A DNA stretch of 64,000 nucleotides from DASTPP01 sp035762175 (GCA_035762175.1 DASTPP010000135.1:62001-126000), one strand, 5' to 3'; numbered from the stretch's first letter, positions 36,245-45,427 are shown. A program made the numbers and translations. Notes: a model not told the origin generated them from the letters alone.

Positions 36245-37093
36245 TCACCGCGGCTGCTTGCCGCGGCGGTCGACGAAAGACTTGAGCCGCAGCTTGGTCT
36301 GGTGATCGGGGATTTTCGAGCCGTCGGGCATCTTGCCCTGAAAATAGGTTTTCTCCCAGCCGGCCTCGAAGGCCTCGGTGCCCTCGATGGGCAGCTGGCG
36401 CAAGAACCTCGCCCGCTCGTTGCGCCAGGCGACGTAGCCGTCGTAGACGGCGCGGTCGTCGGCGACCGAGAGCAGCTCGGGCTGCATGGCGTTCAGGTTG
36501 CCGCGCGGGACGGGGAAGAAGAAGCAGAAGGGCTCGTCGCGCTCGAACCGAACGGTGCCGGGCGCGGTAAAGAGCCAGTTCATGGTGAAGGTGGCGTAGG
36601 TCCAGTCGGTCTCGATGACGGCGTTGAGCGCCTGAATGCCGTGCTTCGGCCGGTTGGTGGGCCCGCTGACCCACATGTTCCAGCCGGGGGCGGTGCGGAA
36701 GAGCGCGTGAATATGAAAGGTCAGCACGCCCGAGCCGAAGTGCGAGGTCGCGAGCGGCTTGCCGCCGTCGAGCGACGTGATCGCGATGCCGTCGATGCCC
36801 TTGGCGCCCTGCCAGGTGGCCTCGAAGGCCGAGGGGTTCAAGATCTCCCAGCCGTGGCCGTTGGCGATCGAGAGGGGCAGGCAGCGGTAGGCGTAGGCGT
36901 CGTTGGTCGCGTCCATCCACTCGCGGGTCGGGGGCGCGGCGCGCACCGCGGGCGCCTCTTCGGCGATGGCGTAACAGATGAGCGGCGCGGGCGGGCGCGG
37001 CGCGGCGGCGGGGGCGGCCTTGGGCGCCTCGATTCGGGAGGCCAAGCCCGTCGCGGGCTGGCACACGTCGTCGGTCTGCGTGCGGTCGGCCAT
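36245..37093 (-). CDS. DUF6065-family protein
   Basis: The 282-residue product starts at ATG 37093 (MADRTQTDDVCQPATGLASR). From about residue 40 the sequence 'LICYAIAEEAPAVRAAPPTR', 'YRCLPLSIANGHGWEILNP' and 'GSGVLTFHIHALFRTAPGWN', then MWVSGPTNRPKHGIQALNAV in two pieces, and 'MNWLFTAPGTVRFERDEPFC' match DUF6065 as I recall it. This is a family of soluble proteins of unknown function, often near oxygenase or methyltransferase genes. The first 40 residues are Ala/Pro-rich. Frames reaching to 37363 overlap the divergent lipoprotein gene and are rejected. An 87-bp gap with a TTGACGTTGGCG duplication separates it from the cupin gene. Confidence 0.85.
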   Translation of the reverse strand: MADRTQTDDVCQPATGLASRIEAPKAAPAAAPRPPAPLICYAIAEEAPAVRAAPPTREWMDATNDAYAYRCLPLSIANGHGWEILNPSAFEATWQGAKGIDGIAITSLDGGKPLATSHFGSGVLTFHIHALFRTAPGWNMWVSGPTNRPKHGIQALNAVIETDWTYATFTMNWLFTAPGTVRFERDEPFCFFFPVPRGNLNAMQPELLSVADDRAVYDGYVAWRNERARFLRQLPIEGTEAFEAGWEKTYFQGKMPDGSKIPDHQTKLRLKSFVDRRGKQPR

Positions 37094-37157
37094 TGCGAGC
37101 GAAGGGTCGCACGAACTCTGCTGGGCCGGAAGATAGGAAGCCCACGCCGGGCCCGCT

Positions 37158-37769
37158 ATGACGCCGCTCGTGAGGTTTATCGCGCGGGCCCGGTGGGCGC
37201 TGGTCTGGTCGTTCGTGGCGGGGGCCGGGGGCTGCTCGAAGCCGGCCGACGGGGGGCCCGCGGCCGGGGGCGGGGGGCAGGCCGCGGCGAGCGCGCCGGC
37301 GCCGCCGAAGGGCTGGCCCGACCCCCACGAGGCCTGCGCGTACCTCGACGGCCGGGGGTACAAGAACCGGGGCTACAAAGCCTACAACCCGATGGTGCCG
37401 AACGAGCTTACGTGCCAGAGCCTGAACCGCAAGGTGGGCGGCGGCACGGCCGTCGTGGGCGAGGCGGGCTTTTACTACAGCGTCGTCGGCGGCCCCGAGC
37501 GGGCCGACCACATGCGGCTCCGGGTCGATCTCGTGCGCGGCGGCGCCGACGAGCAGGCGGGCCTCGCCGAGTTCGCCGCGACGGCCGAAGAGCTGAGCCG
37601 CCTGGCCTTCAAGGCGCCGCTGCCCGACGAGGCGCGGGCCGCGCTGAAGGCCGGCACCGCCGGCACCTGGCGCATCGAGGGCGGCCACGAGCTCACGATC
37701 AGCCTCCCGAAAGAGCAGCCCAAGGGGCCCTTCGGCCAGACCTACCACGTCATCGCCGAGCTGCGCTGA
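37158..37769 (+). CDS. Hypothetical lipoprotein
   Basis: This 203-residue product has signal peptide 'RWALVWSFVAGAGGCSKPAD' with a lipobox Cys near residue 26. After a Gly/Ala/Pro linker the domain starts 'DPHEACAYLDGRGYKNRGYK' and contains a second Cys ('ELTCQSLNRKVGGG'), predicting one disulphide. Strand-rich sequence follows ('GEAGFYYSVVGGPERADHMR'). It resembles unnamed periplasmic proteins with an N-terminal Cys pair. It is divergent from the DUF6065 gene and convergent with the epimerase gene. Function unknown. Confidence 0.8.
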   Translation: MTPLVRFIARARWALVWSFVAGAGGCSKPADGGPAAGGGGQAAASAPAPPKGWPDPHEACAYLDGRGYKNRGYKAYNPMVPNELTCQSLNRKVGGGTAVVGEAGFYYSVVGGPERADHMRLRVDLVRGGADEQAGLAEFAATAEELSRLAFKAPLPDEARAALKAGTAGTWRIEGGHELTISLPKEQPKGPFGQTYHVIAELR

Positions 37770-37859
37770 CGCGGCGCGCCGCGTCCGCGCGCCTTGCGGG
37801 CGGCGAGGGCCTCGGCGGCTTTTCGCGCGCCTTCCAGGCGGCGGGGGCATCGGCCGCGT

Positions 37860-38996
37860 TTAGCGCGCCTTCCAGGCGGCGAGCGCCTTGGCTTCTTGCT
37901 CGGGCGTGATGGTAAAGCGCGGCTTCGAGCGTCGCTCTTCGGGCACCGTTTGCCACCAGGCGAGCGTGTCGCGCACGGTCTGCTCGATCGGCCGGAAGGC
38001 GAGGCCGTCGGCCAGGGCGCGCTCGATGCGGGCCGACATGTGGCCGTAGTCGTTGCCGGCGAGCATCACCCAGGGCACCGCCTCTTCGATGCCCTGCGCC
38101 TTGAGAAAGGCGTAGTCGTCGACCCAGGTAAAGCTCACCTTGGCGTCGAGCGCCTTCTTCGCCGCCTCGAGAAAGTCGGCGAAGGTGAGCGGCGCGCGGG
38201 GCCCGGCGGCGTTGTACGTGCCCGCGCGGCCGTCTTCGAGCAGCTTGAGCATGAACTCGGCCAGATCGCGCACGTCGATGAGCTGCGACGGGTCGTCGCG
38301 CTTGCCGGGGGCGAGCACCTCGCCGCCGCGGGCGAGGCGCACGGGCCAATAGGGAAAGCGGTCGGTGGTATCGCCGGGCCCGACGATGTAAGTCGGCCGC
38401 ACGACGAGCGCCCGATCGCCGAAGGCCCGCCGCACCTCGTTTTCGGACTTGGCCTTGGCGACGGCGTACGTTTCGGAGCCGTCTTTGGGGTCGCTGACCT
38501 CGAGGCGCACCGGCGCCGACTCGTCGATGCCGCGCTTCAGGTAGGGGTAATAGACGCCGGTCGACGAAGTGTAGAGGTAGCGTCCGGCGCTCGTCTTGAG
38601 CAGATCGGCCGACTGCCGCACCCAGTCGGGGTTGGTGGCCGAGTCGTCGACGACGGCGTCCCAGCGCTTGCCCTCGAGCGCCTGCAACTGCCCGTTGCGG
38701 TCGCCCTGCAGCCGCGTGACCGAGTCGGGCAGGTCGGCCGTGCGGCGGCCGCGCGTGAAGATGGTGACGCGGTGCCCCCGCGCGACGGCGTGGCGGACGA
38801 GGTGCGGCCCGATGAAGCCGGTGCCGCCGAGCACGAGCAGATCGAAGGGCGCGCGCGCCCGCCCGCTCGTGGCGCTCGCGGTGCTACCCGCCGGGCCCGG
38901 CTCGCCGCCGCCCTTGCCGCCCGAGCAGGCGGGCGGGGCGAGCGAGACTGAGGCGCCGGCGGCGGCGGTCTTCAGAAAGTCACGTCGGGTCGGCAT
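37860..38996 (-). CDS. Tat-exported NAD-dependent epimerase/dehydratase (extended SDR)
   Basis: The 378-residue product starts at ATG 38996 with a Tat signal, MPTRRDFLKTAAAGASV, and a Cys in 'LAPPACSGG' compatible with a lipobox. The Rossmann fingerprint is 'LLVLGGTGFIGPHLVRH' (GxxGxxG), and the catalytic region has 'YLYTSSTGVYYPYLKRG' and 'AVAKAKSENEVRR'. The usual YxxxK Tyr is probably replaced or shifted (TYAVAKAKSE gives Y-x-x-x-K). The later 'VVRPTYIVGPGDTTDRFPYW' is typical of the isoflavone-reductase/epimerase-like group exported in Planctomycetes and Myxococcota. The Tat signal implies folding with NAD(P) in the cytosol before export. Substrate unknown. Confidence 0.9.
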   Translation of the reverse strand: MPTRRDFLKTAAAGASVSLAPPACSGGKGGGEPGPAGSTASATSGRARAPFDLLVLGGTGFIGPHLVRHAVARGHRVTIFTRGRRTADLPDSVTRLQGDRNGQLQALEGKRWDAVVDDSATNPDWVRQSADLLKTSAGRYLYTSSTGVYYPYLKRGIDESAPVRLEVSDPKDGSETYAVAKAKSENEVRRAFGDRALVVRPTYIVGPGDTTDRFPYWPVRLARGGEVLAPGKRDDPSQLIDVRDLAEFMLKLLEDGRAGTYNAAGPRAPLTFADFLEAAKKALDAKVSFTWVDDYAFLKAQGIEEAVPWVMLAGNDYGHMSARIERALADGLAFRPIEQTVRDTLAWWQTVPEERRSKPRFTITPEQEAKALAAWKAR

Positions 38997-39204
38997 GGGG
39001 GCGGGCCTTACGAGGGTCGGGGCGGCCGTCGGGGAGCGTTCGGCAGGCCTCGACGGGCGATGAGAGCCAGCAGGGCTCGCCGAGAAGGCGGCCGGGGCAA
39101 AGCACCGGGCAGGGGCGAAAGTTCGCCGGTCGGGGCCCCGGCCGCCGAGCGTCGGCCCCCTGCAGCGTACGCCACGCGGGCGTCGCCTCGTGCCGCCGCG
39201 GGGG

Positions 39205-39597
39205 TCAGTTCGCCTGGCCGCCCTCGCCGCCCGCGCCCGCGCCGCCCTCGCTACCGGCCGCCCCCCCGTCGCCGCCGCTGCCGCCCGAATCGCTGCCGCC
39301 GGCGCCCTCGCCACCCGAGTCGCCGCCCGCGCCCGCGTCACCCGAGCCGCCGTCGCCGCCCGAGCCGCCCGAGCCCCCCGACCCACCCGAGCCGCCGGTG
39401 CCCGGCCGGCCGGCGAAGCCGAAAAAGCCCGCCGTGCCCGACGCGGCCATCACGTTGTCGGGGCCGCCGCCGCCGCTGCCCCCCTTATTGCCCTCTTCTT
39501 CGGCGGGGTCGTCGCCGCATGCGTAGACGAGGGCGGCGAGGGCCACGAAGGACCACAAAGCGGAGCGATGCCGGGCCTTAAGGGTGCTGCGTCGCAT
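39205..39597 (-). CDS. Gly-rich repeat lipoprotein (130 aa)
   Basis: Basic start MRRSTLKARHRSALWSFVAL, lipobox 'LAALVYACGDDPAEEE' with Cys near residue 27, then an acidic stretch. The last about 70 residues are GGSGGSGGDGGSGD-type repeats with no folded domain. It resembles the stalk segments of the larger lipoproteins in this window without the head domain. It may be an independent surface or matrix protein, or the remnant of a longer one. No partner is evident. Confidence 0.75.
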   Translation of the reverse strand: MRRSTLKARHRSALWSFVALAALVYACGDDPAEEEGNKGGSGGGGPDNVMAASGTAGFFGFAGRPGTGGSGGSGGSGGSGGDGGSGDAGAGGDSGGEGAGGSDSGGSGGDGGAAGSEGGAGAGGEGGQAN

Positions 39598-39690
39598 GGT
39601 TCGGGTACCAAGATAGGCACTGGTGCATTCGTAAGGAAAGCAGATCTCGAGCGTGCGCCCGCACCCAAGCGACGCCCGAGGCCTCGCCCC

Positions 39691-41520
39691 TCACGCGACC
39701 GCCCGCGCGGCCGGCGGGGGGGCCTCGCGGGCCTCGCCCGCCGGGGCCTCGCGCGTGCTGCCCCGCGGCTCGCCGGCGCGCAGAAAGCGCCCGGCCCGCA
39801 GGGTCTCGCCGAAGCCCGGGGCGAAGGCGCCCCGCTCGAAGACGACGCGGCCGCCCACCAGCGTGGCGGCCACCGCCCGGTCGCTGCGGTTGACCATGCG
39901 GCTGAGCCCGCCGAACTCGGGCATCGGCGCCTCGTGGTAGGCGTCGACCGAGGCGTCGAGCCCGGCCGGATCGAGGACGACGACGTCGGCGCGGTCGCCC
40001 TCGCGCAGGGTGCCGGCGTCGACGCCGTACCAGGCGCCGAGCTCGCCGGTCAGGCGGTGCACCGCGCGCTCGGGCGTCAAGAAGGGCCGGCCCGCGTCGG
40101 CGGCGGCCTTGACGCGCCGGAGCAGCCGGACGGGGAAGCTATAAAACGCCATGTTGCGCAGGTGCGCGCCCGAGTCGGCGAAGCCCATCTGCACCTCGGG
40201 CTGCGCCGCGAGCCGGTCGAGCACCTCGGGGCGGTGGTTGGCGATCGTCGTGCGCCAGCGCAGGCGCTTGCCATGCTCGACGACCAGATCGAGGTACGCG
40301 TCGACCGGGTGGATGCCGCGCTCGTCGGCGACCCGGCCGAACGACTTGCCGACGACCGAAGGGTCGGGGCAGGCGACGATCTCGGCGTCGTGAAAGTTGC
40401 GCGTCCAGACGCGGGGCGTGAAGCGCTGCTCGTACTCTTTGCGGAAGCCCCGGCGGTAGGCCTCGTCGCGCAGGAGCGCGTTGCGCTCGACCTCGTCGGC
40501 GAGGTGCAGCGCCGCGCGCCCCGAGCCGAACTCTTCGAAGACGACGAGGTCGATGCCGTCGGCGTAGATCTCGAAGGGCACCGGCAGGTGCTGCCAGCGC
40601 AGGTCGGTGCCCGCGAAGCGGTTGAGCAGCCGCGTCGCCGCCGTGACGAGCCCGACGAGCAGAGGGGCCGCCTTCGAGTCGGCCGCCGTCAAGAGCGACG
40701 TCTTCAGCGGCCGGCGGAGCCAGCCGCCCACGCTCTCGGCGAAGAAGAGCAGCGTGTTCAGCGGCGTCGTCAGGTTGGGCGCGCTCTGCAGGGCGCGCCC
40801 CGCCCGCCGCAGCACCGCGTTCAGCCGGCGGTACTCGCCCCAGGTCGCGAACGTCGAAGGCAGCGACTTCGAGCGGTAGCGCTCGCCGTCGAGCTTGTCC
40901 CAGGGGTTGGTCATCGTCGACAGGCCCACGAAGCCCGCCGCGAGCGCGTCGTCGAGCAGCGCCGCCATGCGGCCGAGCTCGGCCTCGGAGGGCCGGGCGC
41001 CCGGGTCGACCGAGCGGCCGAGGCCCATCACGTGCGCGCGCACGTCGGAGTGCCCGAGGAAGCACGCCACGTTCGGCCCGAGCGGCAGCGACTCGAGGTG
41101 CGCCGCGTACTCGCCCGCCGTGCGCCAGCGCTTGTGCCGCCCGAGCGCCTCGAGCACTTGCGCGCGCGGCAGCGCCTCGACCCGGCTGAAGAGGTCGGCG
41201 CCGTCGAGCGCGTCGACGTGCACCGTCGAGAGCGAGCAGCTGCCCAGAAAGACGCTCGTCACGCCGTGGCGCACCGACTCGCCGAGCCCGGGCGAGACCA
41301 GCACCTCGGCGTCGTAGTGCGTGTGCACGTCGACGAAGCCCGGCAAGACCCACTTGCCCGCCGCGTCGATGACCCGCGCCGCCCCCTCGCGGCGCAGCGG
41401 CGCCTCGGACACCGCCACCACCCGCCCCCCCGCGATGCCCAGGTGCCGCCGCGCCGGCGGCGAGCCCAGCCCGTCGAACCAGAGCCCATTCTCGATGATG
41501 ACGTCGTAGCGAGCGGACAC
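39691..41520 (-). CDS. Amidohydrolase-3 / N-acyl-D-amino-acid deacylase-like
   Basis: The GTG start at 41520 (VSARYDVIIENGLWFDGLGS) follows a good GGGAGGT Shine-Dalgarno at 41528-41534. The longer frame to 41901 is not used. The 609-residue protein has the N-terminal composite-sandwich strand and the metal motif 'LPGFVDVHTHYDAEVLVSPG'. Further motifs are 'GVTSVFLGSCSLS' (with the Cys of D-aminoacylases), 'GHSDVRAHVMG' and 'MGFADSGAHLRN', which supplies the late Asp. It ends in a Pro/Ala-rich tail. D-aminoacylases release D-amino acids from N-acyl derivatives. The family also includes dihydroorotase-like and phosphotriesterase-like hydrolases, so substrate is uncertain. Cytosolic, no signal peptide. 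Confidence 0.92.
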   Translation of the reverse strand: MSARYDVIIENGLWFDGLGSPPARRHLGIAGGRVVAVSEAPLRREGAARVIDAAGKWVLPGFVDVHTHYDAEVLVSPGLGESVRHGVTSVFLGSCSLSTVHVDALDGADLFSRVEALPRAQVLEALGRHKRWRTAGEYAAHLESLPLGPNVACFLGHSDVRAHVMGLGRSVDPGARPSEAELGRMAALLDDALAAGFVGLSTMTNPWDKLDGERYRSKSLPSTFATWGEYRRLNAVLRRAGRALQSAPNLTTPLNTLLFFAESVGGWLRRPLKTSLLTAADSKAAPLLVGLVTAATRLLNRFAGTDLRWQHLPVPFEIYADGIDLVVFEEFGSGRAALHLADEVERNALLRDEAYRRGFRKEYEQRFTPRVWTRNFHDAEIVACPDPSVVGKSFGRVADERGIHPVDAYLDLVVEHGKRLRWRTTIANHRPEVLDRLAAQPEVQMGFADSGAHLRNMAFYSFPVRLLRRVKAAADAGRPFLTPERAVHRLTGELGAWYGVDAGTLREGDRADVVVLDPAGLDASVDAYHEAPMPEFGGLSRMVNRSDRAVAATLVGGRVVFERGAFAPGFGETLRAGRFLRAGEPRGSTREAPAGEAREAPPPAARAVA

Positions 41521-42402
41521 GCGGGGGACCTCCCGTCGGCTGAGGCGAAACGGAGCCACGGTAACCAAGATGGAGACTGGTCGCCATCGAAACGCGACCC
41601 GACGCCGTCTCGGAAGCCAGGTTGAGCTGGCCCCCCTCCGCGCTGACGCCGCGAGAGAAGGGCTGCCCCCCTCCGCGCCGGCGCTGCGAGAGCAGGCGCG
41701 TGGCGGGGCCGTCCGGGGCGACGAGCCGGTCGGGGCGGCCGGCGATGCGTCTTCGTCGAAGCTGAGCAGGTAGCCTTCGACCTCGAGCTCGAGGCCGGGC
41801 ACGAGCCGGCAGCGCTCGTCGCGACGCCCGAGCTCGGCCACCTCGCGCGCAGCCCGCTCGTCGACGACGGCGCGTCGCACTCGGACGGCAGGGCGGGCCA
41901 CCGCGATGCGGCCGGCGCCGCCCGAGCCCGCCGGCGCGCCGCGGTCGTCGGCGGCGAGCGGCCGGGCGTGTTAATTTTAATGGGTCTGGCGCGTTGGCTC
42001 CCGTCGGCCGGGTGGGTTGATTTTAACGGATCTGGCGCGTTGGTTATCTTTGTCCGGGGGCTGATTGCAATCGGTTCGGTGGGTTGTTTACTGTCGGCAA
42101 GGGCGCGCGATCGAATTGCGCAACGCGCGCGGGTCGAACGCGCGGGTTGTCCAAGATCGTGCAAGTTGCGCAGCCGCGCTCGCGCCGCCCGGCGCCCGCG
42201 GCCGCGGAAACGGGCTCGGGGCGGCGCGCGGCCGGGGTGGCCCGATGTTTGTAATGGCAACGTGGCGAGGGGCGGCGCCGCGGAAGATAGCGGAAAGCCG
42301 CCTCGTGGCGGGCGGGCGTTCTGTCGGACGCCGCGGGCCCGCCGGGCAACGTACCACCGCGCGGCCGCGCCTGGCCGCGCCGAAGGGGAGCACGAGTCGA
42401 CC
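41521..42402. other. About 880-bp divergent intergenic region
   Basis: This separates the amidohydrolase (minus) from the cytochrome-like lipoprotein gene (plus). It holds an AT-rich stretch at 41970-42100 with a 30-bp direct repeat and a ribosome binding site-like AAGGGGAG at 42383-42390. A short minus-strand frame with plausible codons (41760-41901, 'RRDERCRLVPGLELEVEGYL') may be a gene relic. Otherwise nothing was recognised. Confidence 0.6.
41970..42045. repeat. 30-bp AT-rich direct repeat, 46 bp apart
   Basis: GTTAATTTTAATGGGTCTGG (41970 on) and GTTGATTTTAACGGATCTGG (42016 on), each continuing CGCGTTGG(C/T)T, differ at about five positions. They stand out from the GC-rich background and lie 360-430 bp upstream of the lipoprotein gene at 42403. 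They could be tandem activator sites or a duplicated promoter. Confidence 0.75.
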
Positions 42403-44514
42403 ATGAAAAGAATCAAGTCATCGTACTGCATCGCCCTCTTGCTGTCGGCGGCCGCCGCGGGCGGCTGCCACAAGACCCCGCCGATCGACGGGGGCGGCGG
42501 GGGCGGGGGCGGGGGTGGAGGCGGCGGCGGCGGGCCCGGCTGCCCCGAATGCACGCCGCCCCCGACCGGCACGCCCGAGAGCATCCTCGCCGTCCGCGAC
42601 GTGCTCGCCACCGCGTGCGCCCCCTGCCACTCGGGGCGCGGCGGCGTCGCCCGGGGCGACTTCGCGAACATCTTCGACGTGCCCGACATGGTGCGGCGCG
42701 GGCTCATCGTGCCGGGCAAACCGGACGAGTCGCGGCTCTGGAAGCGCATCGACGAGGGCGAGATGCCCCCGGCCGACGCCCGCGACCCGCGCAAGCCGGC
42801 CCGCGCAATCGGCGAGCTCGACGCGGCCCAGAAGGAGATCATTCGCGCCTGGATCGCCGCCGGCGCCCAGGCCCTGCGCGCCGAAGACCGCGCCCCCATC
42901 GCCAGCGGCGACTACCTGGGCGCGCTGCGCGACGACCTGCTCCGCGTCAACCCGGCCGAGGTGCCGAACACCCGCTACATCAGCCTGCACACCTATTACA
43001 ACAGCCCCGACATACCCCAGGGCGAGATCGACGCGGCCGTCAACGCCGTCGGCAAGCTCTTGAACCACCTGGCCCCGCGCCGCAATGCGGTCGAGGCGCC
43101 CGGGACGGTGCTCAACAAGGAGGGCGAGATCATCGCCCTGCGCATCAACCTGCGCGACTACGACCTCGACGCGGGCGACTGGGCGCGCATCGAGGCGGCG
43201 ACCGAGGTCATCGACCGCGCGGCCTTCCCCTGCGACGTGCCGCTCATCAACGCCGACCAGTTTCTCGCGATCGCGTCGACCGACCAGCACCTGCGCACCG
43301 ACGGCACGCTCGAGAGCGTTTATTCGAACATCGTCGTGCGCAAGCTGCTCGAGGACGCCGGGGTGCTCGCGCCCGGCCAGCTCGTGTTCGAGCCGCAGGC
43401 GGGCGACGGCGGGGCGCGCGGCCCCGCGGCCTTCTTGACGAGCGACGTCACCATGCTCGACATCGCCGGGGCGCTCGGCATCGACCTGGTCGCCAACCTC
43501 GAGCGGCCCGACAACGACGTCACCGTGCGGGCCTGCCTGCAAGACTCGGGCGTCTCGGCCGCCGTGCGCTGCATCGAGCGCGACGCGGTGCCCGACGGCG
43601 ACCGCGGCTTCTGGTGGAGCATGGACTTCATCAACAAGGCCGGCAACGACGAGCTCGCCAACCCCTTCGTCCACCCCATCGGCCCGCGCAACGGCGAGCT
43701 GGTGCCCTCGCTCGAGGGCGAAGAGCAGTTCGTCATCGCCGGCGGCGAGGCCTTCTGGAACTGGCCGAACCTCATGGTCGGCTACGCCCTCTACAACGGC
43801 AACTACAACCTGCTCTCGTCGGCCCCCCAGGACGCCGTCACCCACGACAAAAACGTCGAAGAGGCCTTCGCCGTCGAGAACGCCATCTCGTGCTTCGACT
43901 GCCACTCGAACCACATCTTGCCGATGGTCGACCAGATGCGGGCCTTCGCCAAGAACAACCGCAAACTGACGGCCGCCGAGCGGGGCTTCATCGAAGAGGT
44001 CTTCCCCGAGCAGGAGGTGCTCGACGGGCGCTACCAGGTCGACAGGGACAACTTCAACCAAGAGCTCGGCCGCGTCTACCTGCGCAAGGGCGAGTCGAAC
44101 GCCACCCCCGACGGCATCTTCAAGCTCATGCGCGCCTACGAGCGCGACCTCGGCATGAACGCCGTCGCCGCCGAGCTCTTCGCCTCGCCCCAACGGATCG
44201 CCGCCCAGATCTTGTCGAGCGAGGCCCTGCAGGGCCTCGCCCCGACCCTCACCGACGAGACGAGCGGCTTCATCTCGCGGCAAGACTTCGTTCTCGCCTT
44301 CAAAGAGCTACGGAGGAACATCGGCCTCAACGACACGCTGCTCAACTTCTGCGTCCAGCCCGCCGCGCAAGCGGCGGGCGAGGGCGGCTCGGGCGGGGGC
44401 TCCGGGGGCGACGATGGCGACGGCAGCGGCGGCTCCGGGGGCGACGGCAGCTCGGGCGACGGCGGCTCGGGCGGCGACGGGGGCGGCTCAGGTGGCAGCG
44501 GCGGCTCGCCCTGA
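42403..44514 (+). CDS. Di-heme cytochrome-c-like lipoprotein with Gly-rich tail
   Basis: The 703-residue product starts at ATG 42403 after GAAGGGGAG. Signal and lipobox are MKRIKSSYCIALLLSAAAAG then GC. A run of 15 Gly follows, then a cytochrome-c-like heme site 'TACAPCHSGRGG' with a later Met-containing 'EGEMPPADARDPR'. A long central domain (about 160-480) precedes the second heme motif 'AISCFDCHSNHILPMVDQMR', followed by a helical segment and a SGGGSGGDDGDGS tail. The N-terminal part resembles the Planctomycete PSC1-like cytochrome domain. The context of two CxxCH sites suggests electron transfer or an oxidase/peroxidase role in the periplasm. The neighbouring gene codes for a smaller protein of the same kind. 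Confidence 0.88.
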   Translation: MKRIKSSYCIALLLSAAAAGGCHKTPPIDGGGGGGGGGGGGGGGPGCPECTPPPTGTPESILAVRDVLATACAPCHSGRGGVARGDFANIFDVPDMVRRGLIVPGKPDESRLWKRIDEGEMPPADARDPRKPARAIGELDAAQKEIIRAWIAAGAQALRAEDRAPIASGDYLGALRDDLLRVNPAEVPNTRYISLHTYYNSPDIPQGEIDAAVNAVGKLLNHLAPRRNAVEAPGTVLNKEGEIIALRINLRDYDLDAGDWARIEAATEVIDRAAFPCDVPLINADQFLAIASTDQHLRTDGTLESVYSNIVVRKLLEDAGVLAPGQLVFEPQAGDGGARGPAAFLTSDVTMLDIAGALGIDLVANLERPDNDVTVRACLQDSGVSAAVRCIERDAVPDGDRGFWWSMDFINKAGNDELANPFVHPIGPRNGELVPSLEGEEQFVIAGGEAFWNWPNLMVGYALYNGNYNLLSSAPQDAVTHDKNVEEAFAVENAISCFDCHSNHILPMVDQMRAFAKNNRKLTAAERGFIEEVFPEQEVLDGRYQVDRDNFNQELGRVYLRKGESNATPDGIFKLMRAYERDLGMNAVAAELFASPQRIAAQILSSEALQGLAPTLTDETSGFISRQDFVLAFKELRRNIGLNDTLLNFCVQPAAQAAGEGGSGGGSGGDDGDGSGGSGGDGSSGDGGSGGDGGGSGGSGGSP

Positions 44515-44536
44515 GGGGCGCCTTCGCGCGGACCCG

Positions 44537-45022
44537 ATGACGACGCGAGCGCAGCGCTGCGCCTTGGCCGCCGCCCTCCTGGCCGCGGCTTGCTCGCCGG
44601 CGCCCCCGCCCGCGGGGCCCCCGGGGGGCGAGCACGCCGGCGAGGGCGGCTCGGGCGGCGACGAGGGGGAGGGCGGCACCGGCGGCGACGAGGGGGAGGG
44701 CGGCACCGGCGGCGACAAGGGGGAGGGCGGTGGCGAGGGCGAGGGCGCCGAGGGCGTGCGGGCGGTGCTGCAAGCGCAGTGCGGCGGGTGCCACACCGGC
44801 ACGCACTGCGGCAGCACCGGCGGGGGCTTCGGCGACCCGTTCGACGTCGACGCCATCTTCGCGTGCGGGCACCTCGTGCCCGGCTCGCCCGATGCTTCGC
44901 CCCTGTGGCAGCGCATCAAGAACGATGACATGCCGCCCACGGGCCGGCTGAGCCGGGCGGAGAAGGGCGCCGTGCGGGCCTGGATCGAGGCGGGCGCGCC
45001 CGCGCCTCCGCCGGGGGGCTGA
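44537..45022 (+). CDS. Small mono-heme cytochrome-c-like lipoprotein
   Basis: The 161-residue product starts at ATG 44537, 22 bp after the previous stop, so it is co-transcribed. The signal is MTTRAQRCALAAALLAAACS with lipobox AAAC. Residues 25-70 are GDEGEGGTGG repeats from a 24-bp minisatellite. The domain then has the heme motif 'LQAQCGGCHTGTHCGS' (CxxCH) and the axial-Met region 'NDDMPPTGRLSRAE', closing with 'VRAWIEAGAPAP'. This is the planctomycete-cytochrome-C-like fold. It probably passes electrons to or from the larger lipoprotein encoded upstream, both on the outer face of a membrane. Confidence 0.88.
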   Translation: MTTRAQRCALAAALLAAACSPAPPPAGPPGGEHAGEGGSGGDEGEGGTGGDEGEGGTGGDKGEGGGEGEGAEGVRAVLQAQCGGCHTGTHCGSTGGGFGDPFDVDAIFACGHLVPGSPDASPLWQRIKNDDMPPTGRLSRAEKGAVRAWIEAGAPAPPPGG

Positions 45023-45069
45023 GGGCAGGGCGCGCCTCGCCGGGGGGCAGGGGCACGCCCGCCCGCGGC

Positions 45070-45330
45070 TCAGGGGTTGCCCGCGGCGTTCGGGAGGGTG
45101 ACGCGGTAGACCGAGGGTCGTGCCGTGACGAAGAGGGGCCCGCGGTCGGCGCCGCCGAACGAGACGTTGCTCGGCTGCTCGGGGAAGGCGAGCGTGCCCC
45201 AGGGCGCGCCGTCGGGGCCGAAGACGCGCACGCCTTCGGCCATGGCGACGTAGACGTTGCCGGCGTCGTCGACCGTGACGCCGTCGCCGCCGCCGCCGGT
45301 GTCGGCGAACTTGGCGGGCGAGGCCACTTT
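45070..45330 (-). pseudogene. C-terminal relic of an SMP-30/gluconolactonase-type propeller protein
   Basis: The last 87 codons read 'KFADTGGGGDGVTVDDAGNV', 'VYVAMAEGVRVFGPDG', 'FPEQPSNVSFGGADRGPLFV' and 'SVYRVTLPNAAGNP'. This is the final blade of SMP-30/gluconolactonase/LRE-like beta-propellers. Upstream the frame becomes Arg/Ala-rich, and the earlier blades are absent before the methyltransferase stop at 45428. Roughly 70 percent of the gene is missing. Confidence 0.75.
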
Positions 45331-45427
45331 GGCGCGCGCGGCCGCCCCGGCGCGACGGTCGGCTCGCCGGAGGGCCGCCCCCCGCGTTCGGCGCACGCGA
45401 GCCCGAGCCGGGCTACGCGCCCGTGGG

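Noticed and set aside
41580..41901. N-terminal extension of the amidohydrolase or a separate gene on the minus strand
   Set aside because: The Shine-Dalgarno and family N-terminus fix the start at 41520. The upstream frame has a short plausible stretch but no start, family or length to support a gene.
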